Shown here: piece after piece, positions 9,190 to 19,536 of the stretch
How positions within the stretch are numbered: position 1 is the first letter of the stretch
Layout: each line of letters begins with the position of its first letter
From: Paramoeba atlantica
Lineage: Eukaryota; Discosea
Reading direction: 5' to 3'
Assembly: GCA_977017575.1 (NCBI GenBank)
Contig: CDRNVI010000034.1
Span: forward strand, 186,001-250,000
Length of the DNA stretch: 64,000 bases
The notes under the pieces: model-generated
Told to the model about the DNA's origin: nothing
Seen by the model: the letters and a program-made list of their open reading frames with translations, nothing else
The model's database searches: none
Program-made: the position numbers and the translations under genes

Positions 9190-10095
9190 CTACATTGGTC
9201 GTTGAATCCGACTATTTATAGAAGACTTCCCTATGGTATACTTGTCGCCATCTTTAACAGCGATTTTGGTATTTCCATGAAGCCAAAATATGTCGTCTGG
9301 TAGATCCGCCCGGTCAACTTTTCCACTAAGCTCCGTGTTGTCATTCAAAGTTAGCTCTTTTAAGCCCACTGGAAGAGAATCAAGAACTGCAAAACCGTCA
9401 AACATGTTCAGACTTAGATATACTTCCTCCATTGTAGCAGGAAGGTGATTCAGGTCTAAATCCCCCGATAAACGATTCCCTGAAAGTGCAAGAGTTACAA
9501 GTTTCGGGGGTAACATCTGCAGCTGCAGTTCGCCACGAAGCTGATTGCCCTGAATAGATAGGTATATGAGAGACGTAGGTAAAGAAGTCCAATTGGGACA
9601 ATTTCTAAAAAGGTTCTCATCTAGAATCACTTCCTGTAGTGTCTGTGGGGCATTCTCTAAATCGGCTGTCCCGTTGAATGCATTATAGCTAAGTTTAAGT
9701 ACTTCAAGCTGCGGAGGCAGACTACCAAAATCTACGTTCCCCGCGAACCCGCTTTCGACTAGGGTCAAGGTAGTCAGAGAGCCAGGTAGAAGGTCGACCA
9801 TGAGCGTTGTACATAGCTCCTCAGTAGGCATGGGCCCTAAACTTTCCCATTCAATTTTCTTTACTATACCTTGCTCGTCACAGGTAAGTCCCAACCAATC
9901 ACACGCCGGATTTGAGATGTTCCAACTTTCATCGAACATTGCAATTGTACCCACGAATCGTTCTAGCAGGTATTCCTGCGGTATATTGCATGTATTTACT
10001 TTTGCAATGTGACTTTCATTGCCCTGTCTTCGTTTTTTCTTTGGTGGTTCGTTTGCATCTGCTGCTCCGATCCAGTTCCCAAGTGCTACCATCAT
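9190..10095 (-). CDS. LRR family protein 3, with NLS-like basic cluster
   Basis: 301 residues; two adjacent ATG codons at the start. An unusual N-terminus contains EPPKKKRRQGNES, which reads as a classical monopartite nuclear localisation signal, before NIPQEYLLERF and the family cap NPACDWLGLTC. Seven or eight LRRs of 22-24 residues follow (LPPxLxxLxLxxNxLxGxLDL type), closing with DLPDDIFWLHGNTKIAV. There is no signal peptide or membrane segment. The basic cluster argues that at least this member could be intracellular even though its cap resembles an extracellular one. Confidence 0.8.
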   Translation of the reverse strand: MMVALGNWIGAADANEPPKKKRRQGNESHIAKVNTCNIPQEYLLERFVGTIAMFDESWNISNPACDWLGLTCDEQGIVKKIEWESLGPMPTEELCTTLMVDLLPGSLTTLTLVESGFAGNVDFGSLPPQLEVLKLSYNAFNGTADLENAPQTLQEVILDENLFRNCPNWTSLPTSLIYLSIQGNQLRGELQLQMLPPKLVTLALSGNRLSGDLDLNHLPATMEEVYLSLNMFDGFAVLDSLPVGLKELTLNDNTELSGKVDRADLPDDIFWLHGNTKIAVKDGDKYTIGKSSINSRIQRPM

Positions 10096-13000
10096 GGTGT
10101 AGAAAACTGTATTAGCTACATGTATATCATCTCGAGCTTTAAATAGTTTAAGTAATTGCCTGCTTAAGAAATAATATACATGTTCAAACTGTCTTCTTCT
10201 CCCACCTTACGGTATGTTAGTGCAGTTTTTATTCGTTCGATATTTCTTTTGATACGAAGTTATTCTAAGGAATATCTTCTCATGTTCTGGTTTGGATTCT
10301 TCCTAATCACAGCTCAAAGATATGGAAGACAGATCACTCGCTAGAATTCAGCTTATTCATTGTAATGTAGTACAAGAGAGAAAGAGTTATGACGCTTCGG
10401 GGCGTAATATTTTTTTATATCAAAACTCTAAAAGGGGGATGGTGGCGACATTGAGAATCAGCAAATAGCCAATGAGCTTCGGAAAATTCGTCAATTACGG
10501 TACCACCGTGTAAGATAGATTCCCACTATTCCAAAGTAATCATCATGCTAGAAATGTAGTTGAAATTAATTGAATGTACTTTTAGTCGTCTTTTCTACTT
10601 CTTAACCAAGTGGTGTTGTGCAAGCGTTTTGGGTTTACATTTATTAGCAGGTAAAAATAGGGTTGGACCTGTACGACGCCTAACAGACAACCCGTACTGC
10701 GTTTTAAATTCCCCAAGATATTTTACTTTTAACTTCGAAAAATCTTATCTGTTTTGCATACAGTGCAGTCGTACGTGATAGTCACGTCATGTAGGAACTG
10801 CAGAATATATTTCACGTGCATTTAAATACGACAGTACTTAAATTTACAAGTTTGTTCAAATTAAATTTATGAGCTTGTTGAAATTGTTCCTTGTACTTTA
10901 CGAGTGGAATTAACTTTGTAAGTGTACCAAATCCTCGTTGTGACTACCAGTTGGGATCAACACTCTCTCGGAGTTCCATAATTCTATGATGATACAACGC
11001 CCTGGAAGGAGTTAAGTAGACACCTAACACTATCATATAGTGTTAGATCTTAGAAGCTGGTTCTCCTGCCTCGTGGTTGAGATACATGCATACCCCTTTC
11101 ATTTAGTCTTGTTGACGATTTCGACGTGGTGTGTTGTTCAGCACGTTGCCCCCATGATCACGCGTTTGCTGTTACAGACGGTATGTAAAGTTTCAGTCAT
11201 TTGAAATGCAAGCGTTGCCCGTGGGAATCACACGGCCGCCACAAAACCATTACCTTGTCCACCGGCGCGAGTGTAAGGGACCCATTTCAGTGACAGATCC
11301 ATGGACCTCCTTCGATGCACCCTCCTTTGGTATCCTTAAAGGTCGAGCGCTTTTGTACTAAAGGTATACCAATGCTCCACGCAATGTCGAGCTTGCCATT
11401 TTCTCAGACGGCTGAAACCAGACATTTACGATCCCGACCGGTCCCACAGTTCCTGGTTGAATTTCCATCGAAGAAAAGACTTGGTGAAAACGTGAGTTCT
11501 AGAAATTCGATGAAAGAGAGAGCAGTCAAAGAATATTTTTTAAGGGAATTCATTCAAGTGTTACGCAAAAACGATGTGTGTTCAGTAGAAAGTTGCTTCT
11601 TGACTCTTGCCAGAGCTCGATCCTTCGCCTTGAAGTGACGCTCTGGCTTACAACCCTAAGGCGTAAACCACGAAAAGATTAAAACAACTTGAGATTGGAG
11701 TGGCGCTATGATACATGTATCAGTATTTTTGTGAATTCAAGGTAGAGGAACGACAGGGGGTGTTCAGATCGGCATCTGAAAGAGAAGCTGCTAGAGAAAG
11801 CCTTTCTCTAGGGCTGCTAAACACCTCAAGTCCACGTTGTAACCGTCGGTGGACTCTCACCGAGCCCGGACGGAAGTACAAAGTCTGTACCCCTGCCTCT
11901 AGATGATCTCCCGAGACGAAGTGGTGTCAGTTTTCAAGCTGTACATCTCTTTCTGGACCACCGGATCACGTGACCGTCCTTTTACTGGCATGTTCATTGA
12001 GTGCGAGGCAGCGGAAGAAACAGAAGTCGAGTGAAACAGAAAAAGGAGGAAATAGTTCTCCAAAGAGGAAGACAAGACCAAAATTTCGGGATCAGCTATA
12101 CTATGAAAATTTAAGTTTATGAGTTAAGCAAGGAGACTTCGCGAACAATAGGAGATCCGATAATAGGAGCTTTGATTCATCGTACAGCTACGGTTCTTGT
12201 AGATCGTACCGCAGCCGGTGAAACCAACGTTACGAAGATGCCCCTTTGAAGGAGGAAAGTCAATCCAAAGATACCTCTTTTAGTGAGCAACTCATGGACT
12301 GTAATGATGATGGCTAGGACATTCAGATGTGGTCTCCCGGAGATAACCGGACACAATCCGAAATTATCAGCTTTTAGCCACGTCGCAGCACATACATTTT
12401 TAAGATCACGTAGACACTTATAACTACGTTTTGCCTCTCATACATTTATATTCGCCCAAACATCAGGCCTTTGATGGCAAGACAATGGCCGAAACTCTAA
12501 CCAGCTATCTTCAAATTGCGGTGGTTGTACAACTACCGCTCTGCCCTCGATTATTAAAAAAAGTGAACAAAATAGTGAAAATGTAAGAATAACACAGTAA
12601 TAAATATAATAGCAAAAAATAGGCTCCGGTGGTCCAAAACTGGAAAAAAAATTCAAAAAAATCGGGGGTCCAGGGGGGGGGGGATGGAGGAGTCCAGGGG
12701 GGCATGAAGGGGACATACATTGGTTTCACGATATCTTCCCCACCCGCGGAATTTTGAGTTTTTTTATCCGTTTTTTCTCATTTTTGCAGCATTGGATAGA
12801 TCTCGTTTCCCTGGTGAAGAGCTTTGCCGCACTTTATTTATAGGGACCCCCTGGTACCCCCCTGGGTCCAAAACACATGGTTTTTTGAGTCATTTTTCTG
12901 CATTTTGTTTTGTTCTTTTATGCTTTGTCAAAATATTTTCTCTCGCATTTAATGCGCCATAATGGCATTATGGCTTGTTTTCATTGTGTTTGATAGATCT

Positions 13001-13365
13001 GGTTCCCCTAGAAAGGCCTTTGCTATTTTCTCTTCCTAGTGATCCCCTAGTGCTCTCGTGAGATAAAAAGCATGATTACAACCACGAATCCCTTAGAGAT
13101 CATAAAAGCAAGCTACCATTCTGTGACGTTTTTTGCGTCAGGTGCACCTCCTAACCTAAATTACTTATGGAGGGGGGAGTATAAGTCGGGCGGTACACCA
13201 TGGCACATTATTTTTCTTTCCAAATTGTAGTCCCTCAAAATAAATAAATTCCGACCTCCAATTGGATTTCTTCCAAAGGCCCCAATTGGAGTCCCAACTA
13301 TGTGCGTATCATTTCTTTACAATTGCATACATTGCTCGCATCGTTTGTCAGCAAAGCTAGCATAT
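10096..13365. other. 3.3-kb gene-poor interval
   Basis: No gene that I can support. Plus-strand open frames (for example 11315-11638, 107 codons, and 11715-11906) have somewhat richer composition than the surroundings and may be remains of a mobile element, but show no domain. Around 12600-12900 there are poly-C/G runs (GGGGGTCCAGGGGGGGGGGG) and GATAGATCTCGTTTCCCTGG, which recurs in altered form at 12992 and, reversed, near 49680-49700. No tRNA or rRNA was seen. Confidence 0.45.
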
Positions 13366-14298
13366 TTACGACTCGAAGAGTCCAAGAGATGAAGTATTTT
13401 GAATTATGGATGAAAACAAGTTGTCACCGTGTTTTATGTAAGCTATTGGAACAACAATCTTCGAAAGGTCCAGAACCCCAGAAAGCCTATTGCTGTTAAG
13501 GGTGAGTCGTTTCAGATTAGGAGGAAGGGCACTGAGATCGACCGGACCTTCAAAATCGTTTTCATGAAAGTAAAGTGCCTCAAGTTGTAAGGGAAGATAT
13601 CGAAGTTCTAATGACCCCGAAAATCGATTCACAGAAAGACCCAAGTACTTTAATCGCGAGGGTAGTTCCGTGAGCGTAACGGGACCAGAAAAAGCGCAAA
13701 GTCCAACCCCTAAATGTTGAAGCACGACAGGTAGTTTGTCCAAATCAACGGAACCCTCAAAGTGATTACTGGTCAAAGAAAGATACTCAAGCGAAGAAGG
13801 CAAAAACGTAAAATCTACACCACCCCCAAACTGATTGTAACCCAGGCTCACGTAGGTGCAGCCAGCAGGAAATGAAGAAAAATCAACAGGTCCAGATAAC
13901 TCATTTTTACTTTCGTGGAGACTCCCAACGTTTATGCGTTCAATCGTCTGTGGAAGCCACTTCCATATCAGACTTCCCAAAAGACCTGAATGGCGTCTTT
14001 CCCAATTTAATGCGCTCACCTTTTTTGCTGAGTTACATTCCACACCGTGCCAGTCACAGGCGTTGATCTCCGGTTTCCAAGTGGAATGTGGGTTGCTTAA
14101 ATTAGCTATTAATTCAAACAGTTGAGTCTCCTGCGGTATGAGAATTCGTCGTACTTTATAAGCACGCGAAAAAGTAATCTTATTCTGAGGCGAAAATTCT
14201 TGCGTGTTCGCCTCTCTTTGTTTTCTTTTCTGAACTGAATTTTCTGGATCGACCGACGTAGCTCCAGAAAACAGGTAAAAGTGCTCACACGAAAGCAT
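13366..14298 (-). CDS. LRR family protein 4
   Basis: 310 residues from the ATG at 14298 (the open frame extends only to a TTG upstream). The N-terminal 60 residues include VQKRKQREANTQEF and other basic clusters. The cap reads LIPQETQLFELIANL, then WKPEINACDWHGVEC and KVSALNWERR, then GSLIWKWLPQTI. About eight repeats follow with the LPxxLxxLxLxxNxFxGxVDL consensus. The C-terminal 25 residues leave the repeat pattern. No transmembrane helix. It is the longest of the six paralogues here. Confidence 0.8.
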   Translation of the reverse strand: MLSCEHFYLFSGATSVDPENSVQKRKQREANTQEFSPQNKITFSRAYKVRRILIPQETQLFELIANLSNPHSTWKPEINACDWHGVECNSAKKVSALNWERRHSGLLGSLIWKWLPQTIERINVGSLHESKNELSGPVDFSSFPAGCTYVSLGYNQFGGGVDFTFLPSSLEYLSLTSNHFEGSVDLDKLPVVLQHLGVGLCAFSGPVTLTELPSRLKYLGLSVNRFSGSLELRYLPLQLEALYFHENDFEGPVDLSALPPNLKRLTLNSNRLSGVLDLSKIVVPIAYIKHGDNLFSSIIQNTSSLGLFES

Positions 14299-14427
14299 GT
14301 AAAAACGTAGCAAAGAAAATTAGATATAGACCGCTGTACATGAATGAGTTACCCATATTTCTTATGGCAGGAGTAGTGCCATACTCCATGTATGGTGTGC
14401 TATATTTAACCCCCTATTTCTCCCAAT

Positions 14428-14488
14428 AATCCCCTTATTTAGTGTTAGATTTTGCCGAATTTCACACAACGCTAAGTAGGGGGGGCAG
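14428..14488. repeat. Degenerate poly-C/G inverted repeat
   Basis: CCCCTTATTTAGTGTTA is mirrored by AACGCTAAGTAGGGG, and the right end reads GGGGGGGCAG followed by TA, as in the other miniature elements. The left end is eroded. The same TTAG next to a C-run is seen again near 37425-37445. Confidence 0.45.
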
Positions 14489-14707
14489 TAATTTTGCCAG
14501 ATTCTAAATTCCAAAAAATACATGTAGGACTTTTCCCTGCACGATCAGGAATTCGATTAACCTGTTCCACAAGTGCGTACCCAGGAGCCCCAATCGAGAG
14601 TTCTGGAATGCACTATTGAAAAACGGATAACCCCAAATACAAACATTCCAGTAATTCAGTGATTGTCTCATCAAAACACTGATCCCGAAAAAAAGGAATG
14701 CTTATGC

Positions 14708-14980
14708 TTACGTGATAGGATAAATTTTCCTCACTTGTGGATTGAGCGGGTCGACATATATACTTTTCAGCGACCTTTTTCCTGTTTGACTATTGGTTCG
14801 AGAAGACTCTTTGGCTTGAGAATCCTTGTACGCTTCGTAGGTAAAGTAAAGTAAGGGGGGTAGACATAAAAACGGAACTGCTATCATAAGACGCATATAC
14901 AATAGCATTGCTTTGTATTTTCGCGTAGTATATGGATTGTGCTTGCGCCTAGGTGATGATTTTCCAGTGACTCCTTCCAT
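14708..14980 (-). CDS. Small single-pass membrane protein, unknown
   Basis: 90 residues from the ATG at 14980. A basic N-terminal region (SPRRKHNPYTTRKYK) precedes one hydrophobic segment (about residues 28-48, MRLMIAVPFLCLPPLLYFTY), then a charged tail ending DPLNPQVRKIYPIT. Its layout is similar to the 95-residue protein at 8353-8640, though the sequences are not obviously related. A small mitochondrial inner-membrane subunit is one possibility; I cannot name it. Confidence 0.5.
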   Translation of the reverse strand: MEGVTGKSSPRRKHNPYTTRKYKAMLLYMRLMIAVPFLCLPPLLYFTYEAYKDSQAKESSRTNSQTGKRSLKSIYVDPLNPQVRKIYPIT

Positions 14981-15484
14981 GGAGATAAGAAGCTTCAAGG
15001 ATACCTAGGATCAGCACACGCACGCATGTGTGCATACTTACATAAGAAATAATGCGATACCCGAATTAAAAATTAAATAAGATTTTGCACAATGAGGACG
15101 TCACAATTCTCATAAATAAATGTGATCCTCATATTTTCTTGACACAAAGGGTACGCGAACAGATGGATGTATCGCTCTAAAGAAATTGCTTCCATACAAT
15201 ATACACAATAGGGGTACATTAACAAGTTCGGTTCGATCATGTTCTAAAAAAATGCAAAGCTTAACTACATGTAAAAATAATCAGGGAATTTTTTCACTCC
15301 TTTTTAGGAACTAATTTACAAAAGAAATTTGTTACCAAAAAATAAATTCATTCGAACACATTTTCATTCGAAATTTCATCGCCTCTTACCTGTGTATACC
15401 ATCCTTGATTCATCATTTAACATGCATCATTTAACAGCGCATTAGATTACAACACCTCTGTTTGCCACCATCGCATACCACCAC
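14981..15484. other. AT-rich spacer
   Basis: About 500 bp with no open frame of interest, no inverted repeat and no recognisable RNA gene. Confidence 0.4.
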
Positions 15485-16174
15485 TCATTCCATACCCAAA
15501 TAAACCGAAAACTCATGAAAATCGCGATCAAACTCCGCTTCGATCTCCGCAAACGTGTACGCCGGTCCCTCATCCGCCGCGGGATCATCCGTCCAATCCG
15601 GGTGCATCACCAACCACGGCCGGTTATGCACATAAAAATGCTGATGACACATGGGGCAAATATTCTTCGCGTACCCTTTAAACATCAACCCATAGGCCCC
15701 ATCCGGCACATGGGGGGCACAGTCCCCTTGACATAACGCCACCTGGGCGTCCCCGGGGTTTCCCGTGCCCTCCAGCCGCAGCGGTCGGTCCTCACTCCCG
15801 ATCGGGGGCTCATAGAGGTGGTTCACAGTAAGATAGGGCCTCTCGTTGTACTCCTCCTTGTCGTGCTCGACCAGCATTACCGTCTCGTCGGCCTGGAATT
15901 TATGGTGGAACTTTCGCGGCTCCTGCCACTCCACGCGGGCCCGTCCCCGGACGACGTCGTCGAACAGCGGGAGACTCTGGTCTACGATTTTAGAGAAGAC
16001 ACTTCCCTTGAATGCATCGGCGAGACTCTTGTTGTTGTCAGAGAAACGCCACGGCATCATGGGGTTCTGGGAACGGTCCTCGTTGGGGACGGGGGGGATG
16101 GCGCTGCCGGAGAGGCAAAAAGGGGTAGAAGAGAGGAGTGAACGGGAGAGGCGGGAGGGGGTAGAGCAGAGCAT
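15485..16174 (-). CDS. Zinc-binding protein, possible cytochrome c oxidase COX5B/COX4-type subunit
   Basis: 229 residues from the ATG at 16174; the frame is open to 16327, but that part is a pure pyrimidine tract and enters a transposon end. The N-terminus MLCSTPSRLSRSLLSSTPF is basic, serine-rich and free of acidic residues, a good mitochondrial presequence. Near the C-terminus LCQGDCAP is followed 20 residues later by KNICPMCHQHFYV. Four cysteines in a CxxxC then CPxC arrangement, with an aromatic/basic HF tail, resemble the zinc site of COX5B (yeast Cox4). The rest does not clearly align by eye, so the family call is tentative; mitochondrial location and zinc binding are better supported. 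Confidence 0.6.
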   Translation of the reverse strand: MLCSTPSRLSRSLLSSTPFCLSGSAIPPVPNEDRSQNPMMPWRFSDNNKSLADAFKGSVFSKIVDQSLPLFDDVVRGRARVEWQEPRKFHHKFQADETVMLVEHDKEEYNERPYLTVNHLYEPPIGSEDRPLRLEGTGNPGDAQVALCQGDCAPHVPDGAYGLMFKGYAKNICPMCHQHFYVHNRPWLVMHPDWTDDPAADEGPAYTFAEIEAEFDRDFHEFSVYLGME

Positions 16175-16213
16175 GGGAGAGGGCGAAGGGAGAGCGGGTG
16201 TCGGAGGTCGGGG

Positions 16214-16260
16214 ACTAAGGTGAGAAGGGGAAGAAAAGAAAAAAAAGAAGGATGTGAATG
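16214..16260 (-). promoter_or_regulatory. Polypyrimidine tract and AG, candidate trans-splice acceptor
   Basis: On the minus strand a nearly unbroken C/T run (CTTCTTTTTTTTCTTTTCTT and onward) ends in CACCTTAG about 40 nt before the ATG at 16174. This matches what a spliced-leader acceptor looks like in kinetoplastids. The site is inferred from pattern only. Confidence 0.4.
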
Positions 16261-16321
16261 CAAAAGAAAAGGTTGTTGATAAGGGAAGAAAAACGATACG
16301 AGATTTTTTACAAGAAAAGCG

Positions 16322-16903
16322 GGTCAAAGTGAAGCATTATTGCGCCTTTTTTGGAAAAAAAATAAGATATTTTTTTAGGTTTATGGGCCGCTAGTACTTA
16401 TTTCTTTTGATTTCGCTTCTAAAAAGCTGAGTCTTCACATTAATTAGAGATCTTTGCACAGCTGTTTTAAAAGATTTCCCCCGCTATTTCCGATCTTCTG
16501 ATCATTGACGACTTCTCCGCTAAACTTTGGTCGATCTTTTCCTTCTTCATCAAAGCACCCAAGGGTCCCATTCCCACGGGATCGTACTGCCTGCTTGAGC
16601 ATCTCATTCATGCGTTCAACAGTGTTGGTGTGCACCAAAGGTCGTCGATGATTAACTGTCTCATGCCGCAAGTCGTTTCCCAGCGAGCGACTCGATCGCC
16701 AGCAATATGTGCGCGTTACGGTTCGGCTTCCAGCAGACAACTTAATTAATTGTGTTGTTGTGCGCAGTTCATAGTGATAAACCGTGAAAAAAGTTTGTAT
16801 TTTTAATAATCTGACACTCTAAAAGAAAACATATTTGTTTCAAACCAATATTTGAAAAATGTAAAAAACTGTTTTTTTGGCGCAATAATGCTTCACTTTC
16901 ACC
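16322..16903 (-). mobile_element. Merlin/IS1016-type DNA transposon remnant
   Basis: A 25-bp terminal inverted repeat, GGTCAAAGTGAAGCATTATT GCGCC at the left (16322-16346), is complemented at 16879-16903 with one mismatch. The flanks are GAAAAGCG (16314-16321) and GAAAAGCA (16904-16911), an 8-bp target duplication with one mismatch. An 8-bp duplication and about 25-bp ends fit the Merlin superfamily. The internal minus-strand frame 16444-16740 holds VHTNTVERMNEMLKQAVRSR, which resembles the C-terminal catalytic-Glu block of IS1016/ISXO2 transposases. Most of the transposase is missing. It inserted just upstream of the zinc-protein gene. Confidence 0.75.
16444..16740 (-). pseudogene. Merlin-like transposase C-terminal fragment
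   Basis: About 98 codons; only the HTNTVE...LK block near the middle is recognisable, where the Glu would be the last residue of the catalytic triad. The upstream two thirds of the protein, with the two Asp residues, are absent, so no activity is expected. It is bounded by the Merlin-type inverted repeats at 16322-16346 and 16879-16903. Confidence 0.55.
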
Positions 16904-17035
16904 GAAAAGCAACCATGTAGTCCATGTGTTCCCTTTGTCAACACTCATCCATCTACATCGGATTACACACAAAATGAATGATCCTTACCCCCCTCCCCCC
17001 TTCCCCCAAAATCTTCCTCCCCCCTTCCTCCCCCC

Positions 17036-18172
17036 CTATCCTCCCCCCCCTCCCTCCCCTGCCAACCTCACCTTCCCCTCCCACCTCTTCCTCTCCCCCT
17101 CCCCCCACCCCTCCACCCTCCTCACCACCTCCCCCTCCCCCAACGTCCCCATGTAACTCTGCCCCACGACGTACCGCCCCACCCACTTTCGGTGCCGCAC
17201 CCCCCCGAGCCCCTCACACACCTCCCCGACCCCCTCCGTCCACCCCCTCCCCCGCGGCTGTGCCCCGGCGGGTCGGCTGGTGACATTGTTCACCAGCACC
17301 AGCAGCCCGTAGCGGGGGAGCGCCGCGAGGGCGTGGCACAGCACACGGAGCCGCGCGGGGGGGGTGGGGACCGCGGAGAGCACCAGGGAGAGCACCACCA
17401 CGGGGAAGCGGCCAAAGTAGGGGGAGGCCTCCGCGGGGATGGACCAGTCCACGGTGTGGACCGGGGCGTCGGGGTAGGGGGCGCGGTCGAGGGCGGTGAG
17501 GGTGAGGGAGAGGGTGGGGGTGCGGGGGTGGGTGGCGAGGGGGTTGTAGCAGGAGCCGATGTCGAGCAGGGGGAGGGGGGAGGGGGTGGGGTAGAGGGGG
17601 GAGAGGAGGGCGAAGAGGGTGGGGGAGGGGGTGGGATCGCGGGGGGGGAGAGGGAGGGGGACGGGAGGGGGGAAGGACCGCATTATGGTGGAATAGAGTT
17701 TGAAGTCGGTGTTGTTGAGGGGGGAGAGATTTGAGTTCTGCTCAGGGTTTAGGTGATATGTGGATTCTGTGGGTTGAAGGGATGAATCTGGCGTATCGTT
17801 TGCAGAGGGCTCAGAGAGTGTGGGTTGATAGGGAGACTCTGTGTTGCGTGAAAAAAGAATTTTCTTGGCGAATTTTCGCATTACTTGTAGCCTACCGTTA
17901 GCATAAAAAAAGTTTTCTACGGCATCCAGAATCCACTCATTACGATCTTCCTTTCGTTCCGAAGATTCCCAAAAATCATTGGCCAGGTGAAACATCGCGG
18001 AGGAATAGGATGAGTCACATTTATCGTCATGCTCCCCTCTTGCTTGAGCACGTCGATGACTTGATTTTATAATATCAGAAAGCTCGTTTTGTTTTCGTAA
18101 ACGCTCCTTACGTGCTTCGTAATATGCACGGTTCATTAAAAATAAAGAAAATAAGGTGTGCGCATTAGACAT
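17036..18172 (-). CDS. BMT2/SAMTOR-family SAM-dependent methyltransferase
   Basis: 378 residues from an ATG. The N-terminal 130 residues are helical and charged (ARKERLRKQNELSDIIKSSH). After a Ser/Pro linker the Rossmann domain begins with LLDIGSCYNPL, the SAM-binding loop typical of BMT2 (25S rRNA m1A methyltransferase) and SAMTOR. It continues with LTLTALDRAP, VDWSIP, a long VVLSLVLSAVP strand (motif IV region) and ALPRYGLLVLV. In fungi BMT2 methylates the large-subunit rRNA; in animals SAMTOR senses SAM for mTORC1; which role applies here is open. The C-terminal half is extremely GC-rich and ends in a low-complexity GEGGGGG tail, unlike the AT-rich N-terminal half. Confidence 0.8.
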   Translation of the reverse strand: MSNAHTLFSLFLMNRAYYEARKERLRKQNELSDIIKSSHRRAQARGEHDDKCDSSYSSAMFHLANDFWESSERKEDRNEWILDAVENFFYANGRLQVMRKFAKKILFSRNTESPYQPTLSEPSANDTPDSSLQPTESTYHLNPEQNSNLSPLNNTDFKLYSTIMRSFPPPVPLPLPPRDPTPSPTLFALLSPLYPTPSPLPLLDIGSCYNPLATHPRTPTLSLTLTALDRAPYPDAPVHTVDWSIPAEASPYFGRFPVVVLSLVLSAVPTPPARLRVLCHALAALPRYGLLVLVNNVTSRPAGAQPRGRGWTEGVGEVCEGLGGVRHRKWVGRYVVGQSYMGTLGEGEVVRRVEGWGEGERKRWEGKVRLAGEGGGGG

Positions 18173-18276
18173 AAATTCATTGGCTTCAACTTGCTTGGAT
18201 GAATTCGCATGGGCTCTAGTAGGTACATGTATAACATACAGTGCGCCCAGATAGTAAAGTTTTTTTGGTAGTTACC

Positions 18277-18330
18277 ACCGATTTTGGGTAACTAGCATCT
18301 CCCTCTATAGAACTAGCATCTCCCTCAATA
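18277..18330. repeat. Short tandem duplication
   Basis: ACTAGCATCTCCCTCnATAGA is present twice, 23 bp apart, upstream of the BMT2-like gene. Probable replication-slippage product. Confidence 0.6.
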
Positions 18331-18423
18331 GATGAGCATGAGTAGAATAACTCGGAACACGATTTGCTACTAAGAAACAAATTCTTATGAAGAATGGTCA
18401 TGAAGAATTAACAAACAACTTTA

Positions 18424-18738
18424 TACCCCCCCTGCTTATTGAGAAAAAGGAACTCGTAAGCGTACCAGACCAGAATTCGAGCCATAGAAACGCGAAAATT
18501 CGGGCCTGCCGCACTTCGCGCCGCGGGTTCTCCTTGACAATGCTATTGACGCTTAAAAGATTATCCGCTCAGTGAGCAAGTCCGTAGAGCAGCCCGACGT
18601 ACAGTTGGTGGGATTTTAATGAATTTTTGTTCACTGCAAAAAGATCGCTTCGCGAAAAGTGCGTACAAAAACATTCGCCTTAGAAAAAGGAACTCATAAG
18701 CGTACCAGAATTCGGGGAACTCATAAGCAGGGGGGGTA
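18424..18738. mobile_element. TA-flanked inverted-repeat element (poly-C ends)
   Basis: The left end TACCCCCCCTGCTTATTGAG is mirrored by CTCATAAGCAGGGGGGGTA at the right, with TA outside both ends. GAAAAAGGAACTC followed by TAAGCGTACCAGA occurs near the left end and is repeated in the same orientation near 18684-18710. A partial GATCGCTTCGCGAA hairpin lies at about 18645. 315 bp, no coding potential. Confidence 0.65.
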
Positions 18739-18780
18739 TAGTATCTACAACAAATTACCCACCTCGGAAAGAGAAATCCA

Positions 18781-19536
18781 TCAAGCTTCCTGCTTGTTTG
18801 TAGGACTACATACCATTACGTGCGTTGTACCAAAGTGATATTGCTCGGCGAGTATGTCAGCCGAGAGCCCACTGAGTCGCACCAGACGCCCTATCTCCCG
18901 ATTCCACCAGCATCCCCAACGAAGTGCATGACCGGGGGCAAATTTCTGCAGGTACTCGTTCAACCAGGAGCGATTCCCTTTGCCGTGTTCTAAAAGGAGG
19001 AGAGCGCCTCCTGGTTTACATACTCGATTCATTTCTGTCAGTGCTTGGAGTGGGTGGGCGTAACTACACAACCCAAATACGTCAATGACGGTGTCGAACT
19101 GGTTATCCGCAAACGGTAGTTTTTCCGCATCCGCGCATTGAAACTCATAAGGGATTTCTTTGTGGACAGGAGGGGCAAGTTGGTTATAGTTGGCCTCCAT
19201 CACAGCAACCATCTCGGGGGATTGATCACACATGACAACCGACGTTACATTTTCAGGGAAAAGGCCAATGTTACGACCAGTGCCCGCCCCTACCTCCAAC
19301 ACTTGACCCTTGGCGTACTGTCGCAGGAGTGATCTCCGTCGACGAGAAATCCCCAACCAAATTTCCTGAAACTTTGTTTTGCTATCGTAGATGGTGGCAA
19401 GACGACTGAACTGGTGCATTCGCTGAGCGTCCGACACGGAGAACGTCTGTGGGGTAGCGCTACGAATGGCCACGTAGTAAGTGGTGCCCGCAAAGATGGT
19501 CCCGGCCATACATGTGGCACCAAAAATCCCGAGCAT
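18781..19536 (-). CDS. OMS1-like class I methyltransferase, probably mitochondrial
   Basis: 251 residues from an ATG. One N-terminal hydrophobic segment (MLGIFGATCMAGTIFAGTTY) is followed by LATIYDSKTKFQE and the methyltransferase core: VLEVGAGTGRNIGLFP (motif I), VVMCDQSPEMV, FQCADAEKLPFADNQFDTVI, and MNRVCKPGGALLLLEHGKG (motif IV/post). A conserved C-terminal region contains CWWNREIGRLVRLSGL. This order matches the Methyltransf_11 fold of yeast OMS1 and related membrane-anchored methyltransferases, where the N-terminal segment targets or anchors the protein in the mitochondrial inner membrane. Substrate unknown. Confidence 0.82.
   Translation of the reverse strand: MLGIFGATCMAGTIFAGTTYYVAIRSATPQTFSVSDAQRMHQFSRLATIYDSKTKFQEIWLGISRRRRSLLRQYAKGQVLEVGAGTGRNIGLFPENVTSVVMCDQSPEMVAVMEANYNQLAPPVHKEIPYEFQCADAEKLPFADNQFDTVIDVFGLCSYAHPLQALTEMNRVCKPGGALLLLEHGKGNRSWLNEYLQKFAPGHALRWGCWWNREIGRLVRLSGLSADILAEQYHFGTTHVMVCSPTNKQEA

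Noticed and set aside
11315-11906. Plus-strand frames of 107 and 63 codons as host genes
   Set aside because: Opposite to the gene cluster, no recognisable domain, surrounded by stops; kept only as possible mobile-element debris.
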